64,000 nt of DNA from Litorihabitans aurantiacus (GTDB taxonomy: Bacteria; Actinomycetota; Actinomycetes; Actinomycetales; Beutenbergiaceae). Of the stretch, positions 10,214-17,628 are shown piece after piece. The stretch covers positions 62,001-126,000 of the forward strand of contig NZ_BSUM01000001.1 in NCBI RefSeq assembly GCF_030161595.1, given 5' to 3'. Numbering within the stretch: position 1 is the stretch's first letter; every line of letters begins with the position of its first letter. Made by a program: the position numbers and the translations under genes. The notes beneath the pieces are model-generated. The model saw nothing but the letters and a program-made list of their open reading frames with translations, did not search any database and was not told where the DNA came from.

Positions 10214-10535
10214 CCGGCCATCATGGACGGGGAGGGGTCGGATCGCGAGGTGGCGGTCACGCCACGGCCCAGCGGGGGCGAGCGCCGGGGGCCGGCTCGC
10301 CCGCACAGGGCGTCCCGGCGTCACCGAGCCGGGTGCTCTCGCAGCCGACCCCGACGGTCACCCCCGCGGAACCGGGCGACCTAACAATCACGGAGCCTAC
10401 GTTTGGGTCAACACAGGGTCAATGATGGGTTCGCTCAAGGCCATCCTGGACGGGGGGCCGATGCCGTCGGGCGCGCGCCGTAGGATCGGGCGCGTCCACG
10501 GCTCGACCGCAGCGACCGACCGCAGGGAGCACCCG
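10214..10535. other. Divergent intergenic region with an 11-bp direct repeat
   Basis: 322 bp between the kinase (minus) and the ThyX-like gene (plus). It contains two copies of GGGTCAA at 10405-10411 and 10416-10422, exactly 11 bp apart, one helical turn. Two further in-frame ATGs (10422, 10425) could extend the downstream protein by 38 residues, but the SD-like AGGGAG sits before 10536. Nothing else is evident. Confidence 0.3.
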
Positions 10536-11474
10536 ATGGCCACCGCGCCCACCTCGTCCGCCACCACCGACGACGCCGGCGCCGCCGACGCCCCGGCCAC
10601 CGCGGGGCCCTCCGCCATCACCGCCGAGCTCGTGGCCGACTCGGTATCCCCGGCGGGCGTGCGGCTCAGCACGATGGTCGTGACGGTGCCGCGCTCGGCG
10701 CTCGCGGAGCTCAACACGCACCGCGTCTTCTCGCGCAACTCTTCATCCTCCCGCGCCGTCCCGATCCAGCGGATGATCGACTACGTCGCCACCACGCCGT
10801 ACGTGCCGCGCGCGTTCTCGCTGCACAAGCCGGGCATGAACGCGCACGAGTTCGTCGAGCCGGGCTCGGAGCGCTGGGACGAGGTGCTGCGCTGGTGGCT
10901 CGACAGCGCCGACCAGGCGCTCGAGCGGGCCCGCGAGGGCATCGCCCTCGGCCTGCACAAGCAGGACGTCAACCGCATCCTCGAGCCCTACCTGATGCAC
11001 ACGGTGGTCGTCTCCAGCACCGACTGGGACAACTTCTTCGAGCAGCGCCTCGCCACGGACGAGCAGGGTCAGCCGCTCGCCTACCTCCCCATCTACGACG
11101 CCGCGCTCGCCATGCGCGAGGCCCTCGCCGCCTCCACGCCGCGCGAGACGCCCGACGGCGCCTGGCACACCCCGTTCGTCACCGACGACGAGGCCGCCAC
11201 GCTGGGGCCCGACGGCGCCCGCGCCGTCGCCGCCGCCCGCTGCGCCCGCGTCTCCTACTTCACCCCCACGGGCGACCGCGTGGTCGGCGCCGGCCCGTCG
11301 CTCGAGGCCGACCTGGCGCTCAGCGAGCGGCTCATCGAGCCCAGCCCCGGCACCGCGCCGCACATGTCGCCGTTCGAGCACGTCGCGACGCCGCAGGAGC
11401 CCGGCACCGGGAACTTCCGCGGGTGGCGGCAGTGGCGCGCGGAGATCGAGCAGCGGTGGCAGGTCCGGGCCTGA
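10536..11474 (+). CDS. ThyX-like FAD-dependent thymidylate synthase family protein (permuted motif order)
   Basis: 312 residues from ATG 10536, preceded by AGGGAG. ThyX enzymes methylate dUMP using CH2-THF and flavin. Signature elements are present but reordered: an 'ELNTHRVFSRNSSSSRA' element, resembling the ThyX RHRxxSxxxxSxR motif, comes near residue 55, whereas 'AARCARVSY' and 'HMSPFEH', which are N-terminal in classical ThyX, lie at about 235-285. This is the arrangement I associate with phage-type ThyX-like proteins. Whether it makes dTMP is uncertain. Its last 19 bp overlap the GTG start of tadA. Confidence 0.75.
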   Translation: MATAPTSSATTDDAGAADAPATAGPSAITAELVADSVSPAGVRLSTMVVTVPRSALAELNTHRVFSRNSSSSRAVPIQRMIDYVATTPYVPRAFSLHKPGMNAHEFVEPGSERWDEVLRWWLDSADQALERAREGIALGLHKQDVNRILEPYLMHTVVVSSTDWDNFFEQRLATDEQGQPLAYLPIYDAALAMREALAASTPRETPDGAWHTPFVTDDEAATLGPDGARAVAAARCARVSYFTPTGDRVVGAGPSLEADLALSERLIEPSPGTAPHMSPFEHVATPQEPGTGNFRGWRQWRAEIEQRWQVRA

Positions 11475-12043
11475 GCGGCGAGCGCGCGGCGTCCGACGCG
11501 CAGACGCCCGACGCGGTTGCGCGCGACGAGGCGGCGCCCGACGCGCCGACGCGCGAGCACGACGAGGCGATGGGCCTCGCCCTGGCCGAGGCCCGCGCCG
11601 CACTGGCGACGCAGGACGTGCCGGTCGGCGCCGTCGTGCTCGACGCGAGCGGCGCCGTCGTGGGCCGAGGCCGCAACCGCCGCGAGGCCGACGGCGACCC
11701 GGTGGCCCACGCCGAGATCCTCGCGATCCGCGAGGCGGCCGCTGCACTGGGGCAGTGGCGGCTCGAGGGTTGCACCCTCGTGGTGACGCTGGAGCCCTGC
11801 ACGATGTGCGCGGGCGCGATGGTCCTGGCGCGCCTGCCGCACCTGGTGTTCGGCGCGTACGACCCGAAGGCGGGTGCGGCTGGCTCGGTCACCGACGTCG
11901 TGCGCGACCCGCGCCTCAACCACGCGGTCGACGTCGTCGGCGGCGTGCGAGCCCAGGAGTGCGGCGAGGAGCTGCGTGCGTTCTTCCGTGCCCGACGGCG
12001 CGCGCGTCCGCCTGCCGCCGCCCCGGTCACCCCAGCGAGCTGA
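11456..12043 (+). CDS. tadA: tRNA adenosine(34) deaminase
   Basis: 195 residues from GTG 11456. TadA converts A34 to inosine in tRNA-Arg(ACG). Zinc and catalytic motifs are HAE (residues 85-87) and PCTMC (114-118); 'VPVGAVV' and 'DPVAHAEILAIREAA' are typical. The internal ATG at 11570 falls inside the first helix, so the start must be upstream; the GTG overlapping the preceding gene is the only suitable codon seen, leaving a roughly 30-residue non-conserved N-terminal extension. Its 3' end overlaps the convergent crcB stop by 17 bp. Confidence 0.9.
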   Translation: MAGPGLSGERAASDAQTPDAVARDEAAPDAPTREHDEAMGLALAEARAALATQDVPVGAVVLDASGAVVGRGRNRREADGDPVAHAEILAIREAAAALGQWRLEGCTLVVTLEPCTMCAGAMVLARLPHLVFGAYDPKAGAAGSVTDVVRDPRLNHAVDVVGGVRAQECGEELRAFFRARRRARPPAAAPVTPAS

Positions 12044-12386
12044 GCACGAGCCCGGCCGCGCAGGCGAGGCACGCCAGCACCGGGACGGCGAACGCCCGGC
12101 GGAGCGCCACGACCCGCCCGTGCCGCTCGCTCTCCTCGACGACGTCGAGGCTCGCCGCCGAGAACGTCGTGAAGCCGCCCAGCACGCCCGTCGCCAGCAC
12201 CGTGCGCACCTCGGGCGCCACCACGCCGCGCAGCGCGAGGCCGGCGATGACGCCGATGAGGAGGGACCCGAGCACGTTGATGCACGCGAGCGCGATCCCC
12301 GGGCGCAGGCGCGGCCCGACGGTGCGGTCCAGGGCGTAGCGCAGCATCGCCCCGACCCCGCCGGCGAGCGCCACCAGGGCGATCAC
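12027..12386 (-). CDS. crcB: Fluoride channel FluC/CrcB, second of a tandem pair
   Basis: 119 residues from GTG 12386, the normal size for a Fluc subunit. It exports fluoride as a dual-topology dimer. Typical motifs: 'GGVGAMLRYALDR' at the N-terminus, 'NVLGSLLIG' and 'ATGVLGGFTTFSAASLD' (polar track with the Phe box). The start overlaps the stop of the other crcB as GTGA (12383-12386). Tandem pairs usually form heterodimers in which the two subunits have fixed opposite orientations. Confidence 0.92.
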   Translation of the reverse strand: MIALVALAGGVGAMLRYALDRTVGPRLRPGIALACINVLGSLLIGVIAGLALRGVVAPEVRTVLATGVLGGFTTFSAASLDVVEESERHGRVVALRRAFAVPVLACLACAAGLVLSSLG

Positions 12387-13023
12387 ACCGGCCCCGGTTC
12401 CGTGTCGAGAGCGGGGCGTGCGGAGTCGCGGTCGGCGACCGTGCGGTGTCCGGTCGCGCCGGCGACCTCGGACGTCTCGTGGGTGCCGTTCCCGGCGCGC
12501 GCGGGGATCTCGCCAGTCGAAGCGCCGGTGTCGGCGTCGTCGTCGCGCTCGTCGGGGTCGCTGCCGCGCCCGTCGCCGAGCCGCAGCCCCACCCGGGCCA
12601 GCGTGACACCACCCACCACGCTCAGGACGAGGTAGGCAGCAGCGAGGGCGACGTCCGCACCCGACCCCGTCCGCGCCGTCGTGACGGTGTCGAGCGCGTA
12701 GGCGGAGTAGGTGGTGAAGCCGCCGAGCACGCCGGTGCCGAGCAGGAGCCGCAGGCGTGCGGCGCGCGCGGGGAGGTGCGACCGGTGCGTGTGACCGCGC
12801 CGAGGCGGCCGACGAGCGCACCGAGGAGGAACGAGCCCAGGAGGTTGATGGCGAACGTGACGAGCAGCGCAGGCGCGGCCGGGGCGCCGGTGGCCGACGC
12901 CGGAGGGGCCAGCAGGCCCGCCGCGTACCGCACCGCGGTGCCGAGCACGCCGCCGAGCCCGACCAGGACGAATGCTGCCGCGGCCGGGGGCGCTCCGGCG
13001 TTCGACCTCGGCGCGGCCGTCAC
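12383..13023 (-). pseudogene. crcB: Fluoride channel FluC/CrcB with acidic C-terminal tail (one frameshift)
   Basis: GTG 13023 opens a frame with 'LVGLGGVLGTAVRYAAGLLAPP' and 'FAINLLGSFLLGALVGRL', but it goes out of frame near 12770. The rest ('TGVLGGFTTYSAYALDTV') is in another frame that ends at 12383. Adding one base to the four-G run 12770-12773 gives a continuous protein of about 213 residues. It is longer than usual because of a roughly 65-residue tail rich in Asp, Glu and Thr. It overlaps the sirtuin stop by four bases upstream and crcB by four downstream, so the three genes form one operon. Confidence 0.8.
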
Positions 13024-13931
13024 GACAGCCGGGCGAGCAGGTGCTCGAGGGCCTCGGTGGAGCCGGCGTTGAGCCGGAGGTCGGCGAGCTCGTCGCCCCG
13101 CGTCACACCCCGGTTGACGATGACGACGGGCTTGCCGTCGCGGGCCGCGCGCTTGACCAGGCGCAGTCCCGACTGCACGGCCAGCGAGGTGCCGACGGCG
13201 AGGAGCGCGTCCGCGTCGTCGACCATCGCGTAGGCGCGGGCCACACGATCCTTGGGGACGTTCTCGCCGAAGTAGACGATGTTCGGCTTGAGGATGCCGC
13301 CGCACCGCTCGCACGGTGCCGTGCGGAAGTGCGCGGTCCGCTCGATGACGGCGTCGGCGTCGGGCGCGATCTCGACGTCGCCGACCTCGGCGATCTCCTC
13401 GAGGAAGCCGGGATTGAGGTCGAGGAGGCGACGGTCCAGCTCCGCGCGCGAGATGACGGTCCCGCACGAGAGGCAGACGACCTCGTTGTAGTGGCCGTGC
13501 AGGTCGATGACCGCATGCGATCCCGCGACGGTGTGGAGCCGGTCGACGTTCTGGGTGATCACGCCGCTGACCACCCCGGCGCGCTCGAGCGCGGCGAGCG
13601 CGCGGTGGCCGTCGTTGGGGGAGGTGGCGACCATGTGGTGCCAGCCGACGTGGTTGCGGGCCCAGTAGTGGCGGCGGAACCCGGGGTCGCCGACGAACTG
13701 CTGGTAGGTCATGGGTGAGCGGGGGACGGCGTTCGGCCCGCGGTAGTCCGGGATGCCCGAGTCGGTCGAGATGCCCGCGCCCGTCAGGGTCACGACGCGG
13801 TGTCCGCGCAGGAGGTCGACGGCGGCGTCGAGCTCCGCCGTCGTGGCCGGCGGGCGCACGTCGGCGTACCCGGGCGCCCAGGTCGAGTGGAGCGGGCGCG
13901 GGGCCGAGGTGGGGATCGAGGGAGTGGTCAT
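13020..13931 (-). CDS. Sir2-family NAD-dependent protein deacylase
   Basis: 303 residues from ATG 13931. It removes acyl groups from lysines using NAD. Visible motifs: GAGIS (51-55) and 'GIPDYRG' for NAD, TQNVD (126-130), catalytic His in 'DLHGHYNEVVC' (145), zinc pairs CLSC (153-156) and CERC (207-210), and 'VGTSLAVQSG' near the end. The coupling to two fluoride-channel genes by GTGA overlaps is probably incidental operon organisation; I see no functional link. Confidence 0.93.
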   Translation of the reverse strand: MTTPSIPTSAPRPLHSTWAPGYADVRPPATTAELDAAVDLLRGHRVVTLTGAGISTDSGIPDYRGPNAVPRSPMTYQQFVGDPGFRRHYWARNHVGWHHMVATSPNDGHRALAALERAGVVSGVITQNVDRLHTVAGSHAVIDLHGHYNEVVCLSCGTVISRAELDRRLLDLNPGFLEEIAEVGDVEIAPDADAVIERTAHFRTAPCERCGGILKPNIVYFGENVPKDRVARAYAMVDDADALLAVGTSLAVQSGLRLVKRAARDGKPVVIVNRGVTRGDELADLRLNAGSTEALEHLLARLS

Positions 13932-14038
13932 CGCACCTGGGGGAACGCTCGGGTCCGGGTCGGCATTCCGCGCCGGCGGCCGCGGGAGGGGCGTCGGTTT
14001 GGGCGCACGGCACGCTCATGGGTAGAGTGGCGCGGCCA

Positions 14039-14125
14039 GGTAGCGTGTCCGAGCGGCCTAAGGAGCACGCCTCGAAAGCGTGTGTGGGTGAAAGTCCACC
14101 GTGGGTTCAAATCCCACCGCTACCG
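14039..14125 (+). tRNA. tRNA-Ser (anticodon CGA)
   Basis: 87 nt. Acceptor arms GGTAGCG (14039-14045) and CGCTACC (14118-14124) pair fully, with G as discriminator. The anticodon loop CTCGAAA gives CGA, reading UCG. A long variable arm (GTGTGGGTGAAAGTCCACC) and T-arm GGTTCAAATCC mark it as a class II serine tRNA. CCA is not encoded. Confidence 0.96.
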
Positions 14126-14152
14126 CGCTGTGATGTCTCAGGACATCGGAGA

Positions 14153-14186
14153 ACGTCGGGCCCCGCCGAGAGGCGGGGCCCGACGT
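14153..14186. terminator. Strong hairpin after tRNA-Ser
   Basis: Perfect 15-bp stem with loop GAGA, then GTTT. It lies 28 nt after the tRNA and 14 nt before the stop of the convergent glutaminase gene, so it can serve both strands. Confidence 0.85.
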
Positions 14187-14199
14187 GTTTCCGCCGCCC

Positions 14200-15162
14200 T
14201 CAGCCCCGCGCCCGCCCGAACAGGTGCAGCCCCAGCTCGTCGCTGAGGACCTCGCTCGCCACGCGTCCGCGCACGCTCGTGCCCTGCGCGTCCAGCGGCG
14301 GACTGATGACGGCGGCGCCCAGCTCGCCCGGCGCCGCGAGCACGAGTCCGCCCGAGACGCTCGACTTCGCTGGGACGCCCACGCGCCGCATCCAGCGCCC
14401 GGACCCGTCGTAGACGCCGCACGTGGCCATCACGGCGACCACGTCACGCGCCACGATCGGAGGCACCACGCGCTCACCGGTCACGGGGTTCACGCCGCCG
14501 CACGCGAGGGTCGCGCCCATCACCGCCAGCGCCCGGGCGTCCACGAGCACGGCGCAGGCGCGGGCGTAGGCGGCGACGGCGTCGTCCGCCCCGACGTCCA
14601 GCGTCCCCTCGGCGCGCATCAGGTGGGCGAGGGCGTGGTTGCGGTCGCCGAGCAGGTGCTCGCTGGCGGCGACGTCGTCGTCGACCTCCAGCTCCCGCCC
14701 GGCGAACGCCGAGAGCCCGGCGAGGATCCGCGCGGACCGGGCGTCGGCGTCGTCGCCGTCCACGAGCGCCGCCGTCAGGAGCGCGCCGGCGTTGACCATG
14801 GGGTTGGGCGGCCGGCCGGTGCCGCTCTCGAGCTTGATCGCGTCGAACGCCTCACCGGTCGGCTCGATCCCGATGAGGTCCATCGCCTCGCCGTCCGTGT
14901 CCAGGAGCGCGATCGCGAACAGGAACGGCTTGACCGCCGACTGGATGCTGACGGCGACGTCGGCCTGCGCGCTCCCGCGCACCGTGCCGCCGGGCAGGGC
15001 GAGCGCGAGGGCCGTGAGGTCGGGATCGGCTTCCGCGAGCTGCGGGATGCTGGTGCTCACCTCGCCGTCGCGCGAGCTCAGGACGCGCTCGCGGAGGGCA
15101 TCGAGGTCGAACGAGCGGGCGGCGTCGGAGGCGGCGTCGGCGTCGGCGTCGGGGGAGTGCAC
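14200..15162 (-). CDS. glsA: Glutaminase A
   Basis: 320 residues from GTG 15162. It hydrolyses glutamine to glutamate and ammonia using the serine-beta-lactamase-like fold. Motifs: 'IPQLAEADPDLTALAL' near the N-terminus, catalytic S-x-x-K in 'SIQSAVKPFLFAIAL', 'GRPPNPMVNAGAL', 'LACGGVNPVTGERV' and 'VPAKSSVSGGLVLAAPG'. The frame is open to 15246 upstream, but that stretch is low-complexity and unlike the family, hence the GTG choice. Single gene; the tRNA-Ser terminator lies at its 3' end. Confidence 0.92.
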   Translation of the reverse strand: MHSPDADADAASDAARSFDLDALRERVLSSRDGEVSTSIPQLAEADPDLTALALALPGGTVRGSAQADVAVSIQSAVKPFLFAIALLDTDGEAMDLIGIEPTGEAFDAIKLESGTGRPPNPMVNAGALLTAALVDGDDADARSARILAGLSAFAGRELEVDDDVAASEHLLGDRNHALAHLMRAEGTLDVGADDAVAAYARACAVLVDARALAVMGATLACGGVNPVTGERVVPPIVARDVVAVMATCGVYDGSGRWMRRVGVPAKSSVSGGLVLAAPGELGAAVISPPLDAQGTSVRGRVASEVLSDELGLHLFGRARG

Positions 15163-15220
15163 CCACCCACTGTGCCAGGACCCACCGGGCGTCCGGCGCC
15201 CGGGGACGACGAACGCCCGC

Positions 15221-15244
15221 GGGGCGGCCCGAGCAGGCCGCCCC
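15221..15244. terminator. Hairpin after the lipoprotein gene
   Basis: 9-bp stem GGGGCGGCC/GGCCGCCCC with a 6-nt loop, 22 nt beyond the lipoprotein stop (minus strand). Confidence 0.5.
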
Positions 15245-15265
15245 ACAGGCGTCGAGGAGGTGGTG

Positions 15266-16108
15266 TCAGCCGACGTTGCCCATCCCGGGCATCTCGGTGA
15301 TCTGGTCGGCCGGCGGGGCCTCGATCGTGACGTCGTCGCCGAAGTTGCTCAGCACGATCTCGGTGCTCGTGGCCTGACCACCGACCTCCATCTCCATGAG
15401 GGTCTTGACCGGGCGGCCCTCGCCGTCGAGCCAGATGTCGTAGGTGATCGCGTCCGGCAGGCCGGCGGTGCCCATGTCGGTGCCCATGCCCGAGGCCATC
15501 GCGGTCGTGTCGACGGTCACGGAGTAGCGGTCGGCGGGGGCGCCGTTGACGTCCTCCTCGCCCACCAGGTCGGCGCCGGTGATGGCGTCGGCGAGCAGAC
15601 GCATCTGGGCGACGGGGTCGCTGGACTGGGCACCAGCGGCGCCGGCCATCGCCGGGTCCATCTCGGCCCACATGTTCTGGGTCATCTCGCCCATGTTCAT
15701 GTACGTGACGCCGTCGACCATCCGCATCTGCAGCGACTGGCCCATCATGTCCATCGTCATCTCGGTGGACGGCGGCGTCGTGGTGTAGTCGAGGACGCCG
15801 TTGCTGGTGGTCTGCTGACCCATCAGGTCCATCGTCATCGAGAACGACGCCGTCGTGAGGTCCTCGAGACCCTGCGCGTAGGCGTCCAGGAAGTCGGAGG
15901 GGTCACCGGTCGCCTCGGAGCCGGCGTCCTGCGAGACGTCGTCGGAGGCGGTGTCGTCGGACGAGGCGCTCTCCGACGGCGAGCTCGAGGCCTCGGAGGA
16001 GGTCGTCTCGGGGGCCGCGGCCTCGTCCGAGTCGGACCCGCACGCGGCGAGACCGAGGCTCAGGGCAGATGCGGCGGCGATCGTCAACAGGGTGCGTGAA
16101 GTTCTCAT
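15266..16108 (-). CDS. Secreted lipoprotein of LppX/LprG-like type, methionine-rich
   Basis: 280 residues from ATG 16108. The signal peptide ends in the lipobox LAAC (cleavage at about residue 23), followed by a Ser/Asp/Glu linker of about 45 residues. The mature domain ('FSMTMDLMGQQ...', 'VDGVTYMNMGEM', 'YDIWLDGEGRPVK', 'NFGDDVTIEAPPADQI') has the alternating strand pattern of LolA/LppX-type lipid carriers. It is unusually rich in Met (clusters MTMDMMGQSLQMRM and MNMGEMTQNMWAEM). Ligand unknown; it probably handles a hydrophobic molecule at the outer membrane face. Confidence 0.8.
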   Translation of the reverse strand: MRTSRTLLTIAAASALSLGLAACGSDSDEAAAPETTSSEASSSPSESASSDDTASDDVSQDAGSEATGDPSDFLDAYAQGLEDLTTASFSMTMDLMGQQTTSNGVLDYTTTPPSTEMTMDMMGQSLQMRMVDGVTYMNMGEMTQNMWAEMDPAMAGAAGAQSSDPVAQMRLLADAITGADLVGEEDVNGAPADRYSVTVDTTAMASGMGTDMGTAGLPDAITYDIWLDGEGRPVKTLMEMEVGGQATSTEIVLSNFGDDVTIEAPPADQITEMPGMGNVG

Positions 16109-16164
16109 ACCCCGAACGTAACCGAGCGCGCGCGGCGCCGGGGAAACGATTCACGCAGCGGTCG

Positions 16165-16623
16165 TCAGTACTGCCAGAACGCCGCGAGGAACGTGAGGAG
16201 GAAGACGAAGTACGCGACGATGACCGCCACGAGGACGTACCCGATCCACAGCGCCGCGACGGCGAAGCCGCGGCCGGTCTGCTGCGGGTTGCTCCGGAGC
16301 TGCCCCAGGGCGATGTGCCCGCACACGATCCCGGCGACGGCCGAGAGCCCCGTCACGAGGCCCGCCAACGAGCAGATGAACGCGATGAGCGCGAGCTGGT
16401 TCTGCACCGGGTAGGGCTGGGTCGCGTACGGCGAGGGGCCGTAGGGCGAGGCCTGGAAGGGCGACGCCTGGTACGGCGAGGCCGAGGGGGCGTGCGGCGG
16501 CCCCGACGGCGAGCCGTACGCGGGTGCGTCCTGGACGGACGGCGGGGCGTCGTGCGACGAGCCGCCCCGGTAGGAGCCGTCCTGGTACGAGCCGTCCTGG
16601 TCCGGGCGGTAGGGGTTGCTCAC
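16165..16623 (-). CDS. DUF4190 domain-containing membrane protein
   Basis: 152 residues from GTG 16623. A disordered Pro/Ser/Tyr/Gln-rich N-terminus with repeated 'ASPYQASPFQASPYGPSPYA' units (about residues 45-70) precedes the DUF4190 pattern 'LALIAFICSLAGLVTGLSAVAGIVCGHIALGQLRSNPQQTGRGFAVAALWIGYV' with two membrane helices. The family is common in actinobacteria and has no assigned reaction. It lies 12 nt downstream of the LytR_C gene. Confidence 0.87.
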   Translation of the reverse strand: MSNPYRPDQDGSYQDGSYRGGSSHDAPPSVQDAPAYGSPSGPPHAPSASPYQASPFQASPYGPSPYATQPYPVQNQLALIAFICSLAGLVTGLSAVAGIVCGHIALGQLRSNPQQTGRGFAVAALWIGYVLVAVIVAYFVFLLTFLAAFWQY

Positions 16624-16635
16624 GGGGAACCTCGC

Positions 16636-17267
16636 TCAGGCGGCGTCGGGGGCGTCGTTCTCGGTCGGGAGTCGGCATCCTTCCAGACCCACGAGGGGAG
16701 TGGCGGGATCGAGAGTGGAGGTCGCCGGGTCGTTCATGGCCTCGTAGCCGTCGCCCAGCACGAGGTCGATCACCGCGTCGGTGCGGGCGGGGTCGAACAG
16801 GATCTCGGTGTTCGGGAAGAGTGCGGCGAGCGTGTACGCCTGCGAGACCCCGCCGTTCCCGGTGACGATGAGTGTCGACCCGGGGTAGGTGCCGCCCGCG
16901 TAGTTCGCCGTCGTGCCGATCAGCACGCCCACGCCCGAGATGGACTGTGTGACGGCGCCGGCCAGGCCGCGCGCGCCGTGCCGTTGTACACGTTGGCGGT
17001 GATCTGGTCGTAGGTGACCGGGAGGGCGCCCTCGGCCGGGCAGGGGGTGAACTGGGCCGCCTCCTCCTGCGCCTCGAGGTCCGTGAACTCCGAGGTCACG
17101 GGCGAGGGCAGGATCCCGAGGTGGACGCCGAGCCCGGCCAGTCCGGCGCCGACCAGGAGTACGGACAGGGTGCCGAAGACGATGGTCTGGCGCTGGAGCA
17201 GGTGCCGTCGCCGTAGCGCCCGGCCGGTGCGCGCCGGAGCCTGGTCCTGGGTGGGCGTGGTGGTCAC
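16636..17267 (-). pseudogene. LytR C-terminal domain protein (one frameshift)
   Basis: ATG 17267 starts a frame with a basic cytosolic N-terminus, one membrane helix ('IVFGTLSVLLVGAGLAGLGVHLGIL') and the start of a LytR_C domain ('ITANVYNGTARA'). The frame is lost near 16967; the rest ('VGVLIGTTANYAGGTYPGSTLIVTGNGGVSQAYTLAALFPNTEILFD') continues in another frame to 16636. Adding one G at 16967-16968 gives a continuous 210-residue protein with 'NGTARAGLAGAV' across the join. LytR_C domains accompany wall-polymer ligases or occur alone, as here; role in envelope assembly is inferred. Confidence 0.8.
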
Positions 17268-17322
17268 GACGTCACCGTAGTCGAGGTGGTGGTGCGGGCC
17301 GCGCCGCCGTCCGTCGCGGTCA

Positions 17323-17619
17323 TCAGCCGAGCTCCAGGACGCGTGCGTGGATGCTGGTGCGCTGCTGCAGCGCCGACCGCAGGGCTCGCTGCAGGCCGTC
17401 CTCGAGGTAGAGCTCGCCGCGCCAGCCGACCACGTGCGCGAACAGGTCGCCGTAGAAGGTCGAGTCCTCCGCGAGCAGGACGCGCAGGTCGAGCTGGGTC
17501 CGCACGGTCGTGAGCTGGTCCAGGCGCAGCTGCCGGGGCGGCAGGTGGGACCAGTCGCGGGTGCTGACGAGGCCGTGGTCGGGATACGGCTTGCTCTCGC
17601 CGACGGCCTTGAAGATCAC
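17323..17619 (-). CDS. Conserved small actinobacterial protein of unknown function
   Basis: 98 residues from ATG 17619. The pattern 'MIFKAVGESKPYPDHGL', 'PPRQLRLDQL', 'LLAEDSTFYGDLFAHVV' and 'GELYLEDGLQRALRSALQQRTSIHARVLEL' matches a protein widely conserved next to LytR_C genes in actinobacteria. Automatic pipelines often call it a VapB-type antitoxin, but there is no toxin gene beside it and no ribbon-helix-helix motif that I can see. I treat the function as unknown. Confidence 0.8.
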   Translation of the reverse strand: MIFKAVGESKPYPDHGLVSTRDWSHLPPRQLRLDQLTTVRTQLDLRVLLAEDSTFYGDLFAHVVGWRGELYLEDGLQRALRSALQQRTSIHARVLELG

Positions 17620-17628
17620 CCCGGCAGC

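Noticed and set aside
17323-17619. VapB antitoxin
   Set aside because: No adjacent PIN-domain toxin and no ribbon-helix-helix motif; the protein is a conserved single gene beside LytR_C.
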